Shown: positions 34,155 to 42,522 of the stretch, one piece after another
Layout of the letters: every line of letters begins with the position of its first letter
Numbering within the stretch: position 1 is the first letter of the stretch
Source of the DNA: Steroidobacteraceae bacterium
Lineage (GTDB): Bacteria; Pseudomonadota; Gammaproteobacteria; Steroidobacterales; Steroidobacteraceae
Direction: 5' to 3'
Assembly: GCA_025451845.1 (NCBI GenBank)
Contig: JANWJS010000031.1
Coordinates: 1-64,000 of the forward strand
Length of the DNA: 64,000 nt
Program-made: the position numbers and the translations under genes
The notes under the pieces: generated by a model
What the model was told of the DNA's origin: nothing
The model's database searches: none
What the model saw: only the letters and a program-made list of their open reading frames with translations

Positions 34155-36817
34155 CCGGCGGCCGAGGAGTGCGCCCGCGCCGCGAGATAGGCGCCGGCTT
34201 CCGGCACCAACTCCGCCTTCTCCGCGACATGGAATCGCGCCTGTTGCATGCCCTTGGCGATCTGCGGATTCATCTCCGCCGGGACGTGCGCCTTGAGCCA
34301 GGCTTCCATCTGATCCGGCGGCATGCTGTCCCAGAAGATCTGCGGTACGTACTGAGCCTCGAACAGGGGTGCGAGGGAGCCGAAGGGCGACAGTAACGGT
34401 CCGATGTTACCGCTGAAGGTGCCCCAGGCGAGCTTGGGCCGCTCGCTCGACATGACGAAGAACATCTGCAGCCGCAGCACCTGGAGCTGCGCCGGAATCT
34501 CCGCGCTGAGCGCGATGTGGGCGGCCTGCGCGGCGAGTTTCGGGTCGCGTACCAGGGCTAGTGCCCGGTACAGCCGGCTCTTCTGCGACTCGTCGCGGGA
34601 CTGCTTCGCGAGCGTATGCAACTGATCGAACGTCGCGGCATTGGCGTACCGGGCGACCACATTGAGGATCATGGGCTGGTCGTCCGGGGAGATCGCGCTG
34701 CGATCGCGCACGAATGCGGCAAAGCGGCGGCGCGCCTCGGTGAGAACCTCGGTGTCACCCCAGGCGCCGAGGTCCTCGATCGCGGTGCGGCGCAGTTTCT
34801 GCAAAGCGGCGCTCTCGCCAGGCTTGCTATCCCATCCGAGCCGCGTCTCGAGCGGCTTGATGACCGAGCGGGCATAGGCCGCGAAGGCGTCATGCCCGGT
34901 GGTGTCACGCTCGTCGAACTCGATCGTGCCGAGCGCGGCGGTAATCTGCTGCCAGGCGCGGGTATCCAGGTCGCCGCCCATCCGCTCTGCCAGTGCCAGG
35001 TAACTCGTGAGCTGCGCACCGCGCGATTGCACCAGCGCCCATTGATCGTCGAGCATTGCGATGCGGTCTGCGTCAGGCAGGGTACCGAACCCAGCCGTGT
35101 TGATTGCGAGCGTTGCCGGATCGTACTGCACGCGGAAGTAGCCGATCGCGCCGCCATCGACGCTCAGCGGCTGCTGGCAGGGGCCCGCTGCAACCTGCTG
35201 CCCATCCTTCGTCAGCAGCACGGCTTTGGGTGATTCCCCCGGGGCCGCGCGGATCTGCAGCGGCACGCTCCAATGCGCCGCCTCGAGCTGAGGATCCGCC
35301 GGCGGGGTCAGGAAGAAGCGTCGCTGCGACAGCGTCAGCGTGCGCCGGCCGCCATCGCAGTGCGCCGTGACGCGCACGAGGGGAAAGCCTGCCTGCTCCG
35401 TCCAGTCCGCGGCGATCTTGCCTACGTTCTTGCCGCTTGCCGCACTCAGCCCGTTCCACAGATCGGCCGTGGTCGCGTTGCTGAAGGCGCGCGCCTTGAC
35501 GTAGCGGCGGATGCCGGCGCGGAAGGTGTCTGGACCGAGATACGCTTCCAACATGCGCAACACCGCCTCACCCTTGTTGTACGTGATCGTCGGATCAAAG
35601 GCGTTGGCGGCCTGCAGCTCGTCCGTAACGTGTACCTGGATCGGGTGCGAGGTCACTTGCGCGTCAGCGTCCATGGCGTTCTCCTTGTTCACGTCCTCCT
35701 GTTCCCACCATTTCCACGAGGGGTTGCGCAGGTCGGTTTCCTTGGCCGACATCCACGAGGCGAAGCTCTCGTTCAGCCACAGGTCATCCCACCAGCCCAT
35801 GGTGACGAGGTCTCCGTTCCACTGGTGCGCCATCTCGTGAGCCTGGATGGAATAGACGGTCTGGTGGTCGGAAATCGAGCTGCCCTTGGAGATGAGCAGC
35901 GTCTGCGAGTTATAGGTGATGGCGCCCCAGTTCTCCATGGCGCCGGAGAAGCCGCCCGGAATGGCGATCGAATCGAGCTTGGGCAGCGGGAAGGGATAGC
36001 CGAAGTAGTCATTGTAATCGGCCAGGATCTGCTGCGCGTTGGCCAGCGCCACGATGCCCTCCGACTCGTGCCCGGCAATCGCCCAGACGCCGAAGCGCTC
36101 TTTACCGGACGTCGCACTGACCTCCTTCAGGTCGCCGGCGGTGAATTCCACCAGGTATGAGGGCATGCGGGGTGAGCGCTCGAAGGTCGTCGTGGCGAGC
36201 TTGCCGTGCACCGCGCGCCTGGCGACCGGCATGTTGCCGATCGTCGCCCAATCGGCCGGCACCGTGGCGGTGAGTTGGAATTTCGCGCGGAACGCCGGCT
36301 CATCCCAGCAGGGAAACATGCGCCGCGCGTCGGTCGATTCCATCTGCGTGGTCAGCATGACGCCCTGACCCCCTGCGGGCGTGGTATACGGCTGCACGAA
36401 GAGGCCCTGCGGCCGGGTCTCGATCACTCCGGCGTAAGACAGGGTCAGCCGGTGCATTCCCGCGGGCGCCGCCTTGGCGAGCCTGAGGGTGGTGAGTTGC
36501 GCGGCGTTGTCCGTTGCCACATTGGCGACCGGGTGCCCGTCCAGACGTACGTTCTGCAACTTGAGATTGAGGGTGTTGAAGACGACCTTGTCGGTCGCGG
36601 CGCGAAACTCGAGGGACACCGACTCCGTGCCGGTGAAGGTCTTCGTGGCGGCCTCGGGGGTCACCGCAATGTCGTAGTCGATCGGCACGACGTTCTTCGG
36701 CAGTCGTCCTGGGGCCCGATCGAAGCTGAAGGGCGCCTCTGCTGCGGCCGTGCCCGCGAGGGGCGCCAGGATGAGAAGGGTTGCGGTAAACGCCAATCCC
36801 GCTGTCTTTTTCGTCAC
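34151..36817 (-). CDS. M1 family zinc aminopeptidase, copy A
   Basis: 888 residues with a signal peptide (about 1-26), so periplasmic or secreted. Exopeptidase motif GAMEN (about 291-295) and zinc site HEMAH (about 324-328) with the distal Glu in WLNESFASW are intact, followed by the long ERAP1-like C-terminal helical domain. It removes N-terminal residues from peptides. GTG 36817 is chosen over TTG 36847 because the paralogue has the same GGAGACTGCA-GTG arrangement. Its stop overlaps the stop of the c-di-GMP gene by 4 bp on the opposite strand. It lies 138 bp downstream of its tandem paralogue. Confidence 0.94.
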   Translation of the reverse strand: MTKKTAGLAFTATLLILAPLAGTAAAEAPFSFDRAPGRLPKNVVPIDYDIAVTPEAATKTFTGTESVSLEFRAATDKVVFNTLNLKLQNVRLDGHPVANVATDNAAQLTTLRLAKAAPAGMHRLTLSYAGVIETRPQGLFVQPYTTPAGGQGVMLTTQMESTDARRMFPCWDEPAFRAKFQLTATVPADWATIGNMPVARRAVHGKLATTTFERSPRMPSYLVEFTAGDLKEVSATSGKERFGVWAIAGHESEGIVALANAQQILADYNDYFGYPFPLPKLDSIAIPGGFSGAMENWGAITYNSQTLLISKGSSISDHQTVYSIQAHEMAHQWNGDLVTMGWWDDLWLNESFASWMSAKETDLRNPSWKWWEQEDVNKENAMDADAQVTSHPIQVHVTDELQAANAFDPTITYNKGEAVLRMLEAYLGPDTFRAGIRRYVKARAFSNATTADLWNGLSAASGKNVGKIAADWTEQAGFPLVRVTAHCDGGRRTLTLSQRRFFLTPPADPQLEAAHWSVPLQIRAAPGESPKAVLLTKDGQQVAAGPCQQPLSVDGGAIGYFRVQYDPATLAINTAGFGTLPDADRIAMLDDQWALVQSRGAQLTSYLALAERMGGDLDTRAWQQITAALGTIEFDERDTTGHDAFAAYARSVIKPLETRLGWDSKPGESAALQKLRRTAIEDLGAWGDTEVLTEARRRFAAFVRDRSAISPDDQPMILNVVARYANAATFDQLHTLAKQSRDESQKSRLYRALALVRDPKLAAQAAHIALSAEIPAQLQVLRLQMFFVMSSERPKLAWGTFSGNIGPLLSPFGSLAPLFEAQYVPQIFWDSMPPDQMEAWLKAHVPAEMNPQIAKGMQQARFHVAEKAELVPEAGAYLAARAHSSAAG

Positions 36818-36954
36818 TTGCAGTCTCCGACCTGGATCCGTTTGCAATGGCCGCTATGCCGAGCTTGCGGCCGCTATTGCCCCAAAACACACCACCGCGG
36901 GAAAAGTCGCAGGCACGAAGGCGATGCTTCCATGCCTGGGGCGCCCCGCCGGTC

Positions 36955-39606
36955 TCAGGTATGGCGCTGCGCGAGATAGGCCTCGGCCTCCGGCACCAGT
37001 TGCGCTTTTTCCGCCACCTGGAACCGAGCGCCCTCCATCCCCTTGGCGAGCTGCGGGGCCATTTCCGCCGGCACGTGCGCCTTGAGCCAGGCCTCCATCT
37101 GATCCGGGGGCAGGCCGTCCCAGAAGAGCTGCGGGACGTATTGGGCCTCGATCAGGGGCGCCAGATTCCCGAACGGTGCCAGCAGCGGGCCAATGTGGTC
37201 ACGGAATGTGATCCACGCGAGCTGGGGTTGCTCGCGCGCCATGCCGAAGAACATCTGGAGTCTGAGGGTGGCGAGCTGCGGCGCAATCTCCGGGCTGACC
37301 GCAATGCGCGCCACCTGCGCGGAGAGTCTCGCATCGCGAACCCCGCTCAGCGCTGCGTAGAGACGGATCTTCTGCGCCTGGTCGTCGGACTGCTTCGCGA
37401 GCGCGTGCAGCTCGTTGAAGGTGGCGGCGTCCGCATACCGCGCAACGATGTTGAGGATCATGGGCTGGTCGTCCGGGGAGATCGCGCTGCGATCACGCAC
37501 GAATGCAGCGAAGCGCCGGCGCGCTTCGGCGAGGACCTGGCTGTCACCCCATGCGCCGAGGTCCTCGATTGCGGTGCGCCGCAGCTTCTGCAGATCGGGG
37601 GTCTCGCCGGCCTTGCTGTCCCATCCGAGCCGGGTCTCGAGCGGCTTGATGATCGAGCGCGCGTAAGTCGCGAAGGCGTCATGCCCGGCACTGCCGCGCT
37701 CGTCATACTCGATGGTTCCGAGTGTGGCGGTAATCTGCCGCCAGGCGCGGGTATCCAGGTCACCGCCCATCCGCTCTGCCAGCGCGAGGTAACTCGGGAG
37801 CTTGGCGTCGTGCGATTGCACCAGCGCCCATTGGTCATCGAGCATCGCGATGCGGTCCGTGTCGGGGACCGTTTCGAACGCGCGCGTGTTGACCGCAAGC
37901 GTTGCCGGATCGTACTGCACCCGGTAGTAGCCGATCGCGCCGGCATCGACGCTCAGCGGTTGCCGACAGGAGCCGGCGGCGACTTGCTGCCCGTCCCTCG
38001 TCAGCAGCACGGACTTCGGCACCTCTCCCGGGGCGGCCCGGATCTGCAGTGGTACGCTCCAGTGCGCCATCTCGGCCTTGGGATCCTCAGCCGGGGTCAG
38101 CAAGAAGCGCCGCTGTGACAGCGACAGCATGCGCCGGCCACCGTCGCAGTGGGCGGTGACGCTCACAAGAGGGAAGCCCGCCTGCTCGGTCCAGTCCGCG
38201 GCGATTTGCCTGACGTTCTTGCCGCTGGCCGCGCTCAGCGCATTCCACAGGTCTGCCGTGGTCGCGTTGCTGAAGGCGCGAGCCTTGATGTAACGGCGAA
38301 TGCCCGCGCGGAAGGTATCGGGACCCAGATACGCCTCCAACATGCGCAGCACCGCCTCGCCCTTGTTGTAGGTGATCGTCGGATCGAAGGCGTTGGCGGC
38401 CTGCAGCTCGTCCGCGACGTGCACCTGGATCGGGTGCGAGGAGGCGCGCCCGTCGGCCTCCATGGCGCCCTCCTTGCTTGCGTCCTCAGACTCCCACCAC
38501 TTCCACGAGGGGTTGCGCAGGTCGGTCTCCCTGGCCGCCATCCACGAAGCGAAGCTCTCGTTCAGCCACAGGTCATCCCACCAGCCCATGGTGACCAGGT
38601 CCCCGTTCCACTGGTGCGCCATTTCATGAGCCTGGGTGGAGTAGACGTTCTGGCGGTCCGACATCGCGCTGTCTTTCGAGAGGAGCAGCAACCGGTCGTT
38701 GTAGGTGATGGCCCCCCAGTTCTCCATGGCGCCGGAGAAGCCGCCCGGAATGGCGATCGAGTCGAGCTTCGGCAGCGGGAAGGGATAGCCGAAGTAGTCA
38801 TCGTAATCGGCCAGGATCTGCTGCGCATTGGCCAGCGCCACGGCGCCGTCGGACTCGCGCCCGGCGACCGCCCACACGCCGAAGCGCATCCGGCCGGATC
38901 GCGCGCTGATCTCGCGCAGATCACCGGCGGTGAACTCCACCAGGTACGAGGGCATGCGCGGCGAGCGCTCGAAGGTCGTGGTGGCCAGCTTGCCGTGCAC
39001 TTCGCGCCTGGCAGCCGGCGTGTTGCCGACCGTCGCCCAGTCCGCCGGGACCGTGGCCGAGAGTTGGAATTTCGCACGGAATGCCGGCTCGTCCCAGCAC
39101 GGGAACACGCGCCGCGCGTCGGTCGACTCCATCTGGGTGGTCAGCATGACTCCCTGTCCGCCGGCTGCCGTGGAGTACGGCTGCACGAAGAGGCCCTGCG
39201 GCCGGGTCTCGATCACGCCGGTATAGGACAAGGTGAGCCGGTGCATTCCCGCAGGTGCCGCCTTGGCGAGCGTCACCGTCGTGAGCTGCGCGCCGTTGTC
39301 CGTTGCCACGCTGGCGACCGGGCGGCCGTCCAGACGTACGTTCTGCAACTTGAGATTGAGCGTGTTGAAGATGACCTTGTCGGTCGCGGCACGGAACTTG
39401 AGGGACACCGACTCGGCACCGGTGAAGGTCTTTGCCGCGACGTCGGGGGTCACCGCTATGTCATAGTCGAGCGGCACGACGTTCTTCGGCAGCCGCCCCG
39501 GCGCCCGATCAAAGTTGAACGGCGCCTCGGGCGCGCACATGCCGAGCGCGGGTACGAGAATGAGGAGCGTTGCCGCCAGTGCCGATCCTGCTGTCTTCAT
39601 GATCAC
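36955..39606 (-). CDS. M1 family zinc aminopeptidase, copy B
   Basis: 883 residues, closely similar to copy A along the whole length, with the same signal peptide, GAMEN and HEMAHQW...NESF motifs at the same positions. Long stretches are also near-identical in DNA, for example 37457-37510 against 34671-34724. GTG 39606 sits 6 nt behind GGGAGA, as in copy A; ATG 39600 is the alternative. The pair is a tandem duplication; both active sites are intact, so altered specificity or dosage are the likely benefits. Confidence 0.94.
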   Translation of the reverse strand: MIMKTAGSALAATLLILVPALGMCAPEAPFNFDRAPGRLPKNVVPLDYDIAVTPDVAAKTFTGAESVSLKFRAATDKVIFNTLNLKLQNVRLDGRPVASVATDNGAQLTTVTLAKAAPAGMHRLTLSYTGVIETRPQGLFVQPYSTAAGGQGVMLTTQMESTDARRVFPCWDEPAFRAKFQLSATVPADWATVGNTPAARREVHGKLATTTFERSPRMPSYLVEFTAGDLREISARSGRMRFGVWAVAGRESDGAVALANAQQILADYDDYFGYPFPLPKLDSIAIPGGFSGAMENWGAITYNDRLLLLSKDSAMSDRQNVYSTQAHEMAHQWNGDLVTMGWWDDLWLNESFASWMAARETDLRNPSWKWWESEDASKEGAMEADGRASSHPIQVHVADELQAANAFDPTITYNKGEAVLRMLEAYLGPDTFRAGIRRYIKARAFSNATTADLWNALSAASGKNVRQIAADWTEQAGFPLVSVTAHCDGGRRMLSLSQRRFLLTPAEDPKAEMAHWSVPLQIRAAPGEVPKSVLLTRDGQQVAAGSCRQPLSVDAGAIGYYRVQYDPATLAVNTRAFETVPDTDRIAMLDDQWALVQSHDAKLPSYLALAERMGGDLDTRAWRQITATLGTIEYDERGSAGHDAFATYARSIIKPLETRLGWDSKAGETPDLQKLRRTAIEDLGAWGDSQVLAEARRRFAAFVRDRSAISPDDQPMILNIVARYADAATFNELHALAKQSDDQAQKIRLYAALSGVRDARLSAQVARIAVSPEIAPQLATLRLQMFFGMAREQPQLAWITFRDHIGPLLAPFGNLAPLIEAQYVPQLFWDGLPPDQMEAWLKAHVPAEMAPQLAKGMEGARFQVAEKAQLVPEAEAYLAQRHT

Positions 39607-39749
39607 GTGCAGTCTCCCGAAGCTGTGTGCCCGACGGCCTGTGTTGGGCCGCGGTCGCTATTTGGTTTGGCGCGACTGTACCTCAAATGCGACCGCAAAG
39701 GCACATCCGCTGCGACCTCCCGTGGCTCGGGCGCGACAAAGCGCTCGAT

Positions 39750-39782
39750 CTCCGTGGTCACGGAGGAGCCCGCCGGTATAAT
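39750..39782 (+). promoter_or_regulatory. Promoter with overlapping palindrome for the CocE-type hydrolase
   Basis: A perfect TATAAT at 39777-39782 is preceded by TGGTCA (4/6 match to TTGACA) with a 16-bp spacer. The -35 lies within a 7-bp inverted repeat, CTCCGTG-GT-CACGGAG (39750-39765). This is where a repressor or activator would compete with polymerase. The start codon is 27 nt after the -10. Confidence 0.5.
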
Positions 39783-39808
39783 CCCGCCCTTTGCCAGGAG
39801 ACCGATCG

Positions 39809-41623
39809 ATGATGCGATTGATCCGAGTGGCACTTGTCGGCTGGGTTGTCTCTGCGTGCGCTCTGGGACCGGCCGCAAGCGCGACGAACTACATCATCGA
39901 AAAGAACATCGCCATCCCCATCGGCGACGGCGCAACCGTCTGCGCCTGGGTCGTCCGGCCGACCGGGGACTCGCCACGGCCGGCGGCGCTCGAATTCACC
40001 ATTTACGTCGACCCTCAGCAGGACGTCACACGACTGGAATATGCCGCAGATCGTGGATACGCGGGGGTGATGGCCTACACCCGGGGCAAGGCATGCAGTC
40101 CGCAGACGATCGCGCCGTATGAGCACGACGGCCATGACGCAAACAGCGTCATCGACTGGATCGCCCGGCAACCGTGGAGCGACGGTCAGATCGGCATGAT
40201 GGGTGGCAGCTACGACGGCTTCACTCAGTGGGCCGCGGCGAAGTTCGCGAACGAGCATCTCAAGACGATCGTACCCGTGGTGCCGAACAATCCAGGCAAC
40301 GGCCTGCCCATGCAGAACAACGTCTTCATTCTCGCCAACTATGCCTGGGTCTACTACACCACCGACAACAAGACGCTCGATGACACCACCTACCAGGACT
40401 CCAAGTGGGCGGCACTGCCGCTGCGGTGGTATCGCAGCGGGCGCTCCTATCAGGACCTGGACGCTATCGCGGGTGTTCCGAATCCGTGGCTGCACAAGTG
40501 GCTGCAGCATCCAGGCTACGATGCCTATTGGCAGCGCATGAGCCCATATCACGGCGATTACGCGCGGATCAGGATTCCGGTGCTCACCGTTACCGGATAC
40601 TACGGCGACAGCACGGCCATCGGATACTTCAATGCGTTGCGGCGCTACAACCCTGCGGCGCAGAGCTATCTTGTTGCCGGGCCGTGGGATCACTTCGGAT
40701 CGCAAGGCCGCCACAAGCCCGCCATTCTCCGCGGCTATCACATCGATCCGGCCGCGGACATCGATACCTGGAAGCTCACCTTCGACTGGTTCGACTTCGT
40801 CATGCGCGGCAAGCCGCGACCGGCGCTCGTGCGCAATCGGGTGAACTACGAGGTGATGGGCGAGAATCGGTGGCGTCACGCGCCGTCCCTGGACGCCATG
40901 GGCGCACCGCAACGGCTCTACCTCACGGACACGCGAACGCGCGGGAGTTTTTATCTGCTCGCGGCGGCGCCGCCACAGCAAGTGAGCGCGCTACACCAGG
41001 AAGTGAATCTCGCCGACCGTACGACGATGAACAACGATTCCTACCCATACATCATCTTTGACAAGAAGCCGGACCTCTCGAACGGGTACGCCTTCCTCAC
41101 GGCCCCCTTCCCCCGCTCCGAGGAAGTGAGCGGTTTCGACGGCGTGGTTCATCTTCGTGTCAATAAGCGCGATCTCGACGTGGGTCTCGGGTTGTACGAG
41201 ATGTTGCCGGACGGGAAGCTATTTCAGTTGACGTACTATACCGAGCGCGCAAGCTATGCGGCCGACATGAGCGTGCGGCACTTGCTGACGCCCGGGCGGG
41301 ATGCCTCGGTCCCGTTCGAGCAAGACTATCTTTTCAGCCGATGGGTCGCGAAGGGAAACCGCCTGCTGCTGACGGTCAATGTGAACAAGAACGCGTTCGC
41401 GGAAGTCAACTACGGCACTGGTAAGGACGTCGGTCAGGAGAGCGTCAACGATGCGGGCAGTCCGATGCAGGTGCAATGGCTCACGAGCAGTTACATCCGC
41501 CTGCGCGTACATGACCCGGACACGATGACCCCCCCGCCGGCGGTGCGCGGCGGGCGACGCTTTGTACTGCGATCGCCGCCAGGCCCGCCGAGACGTGCGT
41601 CGTATTCGCTGCGGCGCAGCTAA
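39809..41623 (+). CDS. CocE/NonD family exported hydrolase (X-Pro dipeptidyl-peptidase-like)
   Basis: 604 residues with a signal peptide (cleavage near PAASA-TNY). The alpha/beta-hydrolase nucleophile is in GGSYDGF (Ser of GxSYxG). GPWDH carries the likely catalytic His, and the C-terminal jelly-roll (FDGVVHLRVNKRDLDVGLGLY) is the S15/CocE domain. Family members hydrolyse esters or cleave after proline; the substrate cannot be read here. ATG 39809 is 8 nt after AGGAG. The stop overlaps the convergent exonuclease stop by 4 bp. Confidence 0.9.
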   Translation: MMRLIRVALVGWVVSACALGPAASATNYIIEKNIAIPIGDGATVCAWVVRPTGDSPRPAALEFTIYVDPQQDVTRLEYAADRGYAGVMAYTRGKACSPQTIAPYEHDGHDANSVIDWIARQPWSDGQIGMMGGSYDGFTQWAAAKFANEHLKTIVPVVPNNPGNGLPMQNNVFILANYAWVYYTTDNKTLDDTTYQDSKWAALPLRWYRSGRSYQDLDAIAGVPNPWLHKWLQHPGYDAYWQRMSPYHGDYARIRIPVLTVTGYYGDSTAIGYFNALRRYNPAAQSYLVAGPWDHFGSQGRHKPAILRGYHIDPAADIDTWKLTFDWFDFVMRGKPRPALVRNRVNYEVMGENRWRHAPSLDAMGAPQRLYLTDTRTRGSFYLLAAAPPQQVSALHQEVNLADRTTMNNDSYPYIIFDKKPDLSNGYAFLTAPFPRSEEVSGFDGVVHLRVNKRDLDVGLGLYEMLPDGKLFQLTYYTERASYAADMSVRHLLTPGRDASVPFEQDYLFSRWVAKGNRLLLTVNVNKNAFAEVNYGTGKDVGQESVNDAGSPMQVQWLTSSYIRLRVHDPDTMTPPPAVRGGRRFVLRSPPGPPRRASYSLRRS

Positions 41624-42468
41624 ACGGGCGTCGCCGGCGATGCCAGTCCCGCGCCCGCCACCTGGGCACGCGCGAGCAGCTTCGGCGCTCCCATTCGCTC
41701 CGTCCAATCGGCGAGGCGAGCCGTGGGTCCTCGCCATCGCATCTCCTCCACATCCCCGCAGACGGGAGCGTTCGTGCGCAGGGTCGCAAGATTCTTGAAG
41801 AGCAGCGCGCGATCGCGCTGCTCGCCGAGCACGCCCTGCGGGAATTCCTCGATCACGCCGTACTTCGCAATCAATGCCGCCGCGCCCTTCGGGCCGATGC
41901 CCGCGATGCCGGGGTAGCCGTCGGCGCTGTCACCCACCAGGGCCAGGTAGTCCGCAATCCGTTCCGGGTCCACTCCAAACTTTGCCCGCACGCCGTACTC
42001 GCCCCGCACCGCCTTGGCCTTTCTGTCGACCTGAACGATCCGTTCGCCCCGCACGCATTGCGCGAGATCCTTGTCCGGTGTCCAGATACGGACCTGCTGT
42101 ACGCGCGGATCATCGCCCGCAATCCGCGCAGCGGATGCGAGCGCATCGTCTGCCTCGAGCTCCTTCATTGCCCAAACGGCGACCCCGAGCGCGCGCAGCG
42201 CTTCCTCCAGAGGTTCGAACTGTGCCCGCAGCGCCGGTTCCATTCCATCGCCTGTCTTGTAGTCGCTCCACAGGTCATTGCGGAAAGATTCGATAATGTG
42301 ATCCGTGGCAACACCGACGTGGGTAGCCCCCTCCTCCAGCATCTGGATCACGGTCGTCAGCACGCCCGTTACGGCACCCAGCGGCTTATCGGTGCCTTTG
42401 TTGAACCTGCGCAGTCCGTAGAAGTGCCGGAACAGCTCGTAAGTGCCATCGACAAGATCAACGATCAC
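41620..42468 (-). CDS. 5'-3' exonuclease/flap endonuclease (Pol I N-domain family)
   Basis: 282 residues from GTG 42468. Metal-binding blocks of the FEN family are present: VDLVDGTYELFRHF at the start, MKELEADDALAS, WTPDKDLAQ and the helix-hairpin-helix GDSADGYPGIAGIGPKGAAAL. It is a stand-alone version of the polymerase I 5' nuclease domain and would act on flaps or primers during repair. It lies 54 bp downstream of the aldolase/SDR gene on the same strand; no functional tie is apparent. Confidence 0.92.
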   Translation of the reverse strand: MIVDLVDGTYELFRHFYGLRRFNKGTDKPLGAVTGVLTTVIQMLEEGATHVGVATDHIIESFRNDLWSDYKTGDGMEPALRAQFEPLEEALRALGVAVWAMKELEADDALASAARIAGDDPRVQQVRIWTPDKDLAQCVRGERIVQVDRKAKAVRGEYGVRAKFGVDPERIADYLALVGDSADGYPGIAGIGPKGAAALIAKYGVIEEFPQGVLGEQRDRALLFKNLATLRTNAPVCGDVEEMRWRGPTARLADWTERMGAPKLLARAQVAGAGLASPATPV

Positions 42469-42522
42469 GATTCTGACTCCCCGCTGCCCTCGCGGTCAAC
42501 GTCGGCTCCTTCGGAATTAAAC

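Noticed and set aside
38149-40122. 657-codon plus-strand open frame antisense to the M1 gene
   Set aside because: Compositional shadow; a similar shadow exists opposite the paralogue, which reflects the duplicated sense gene, not a second gene.
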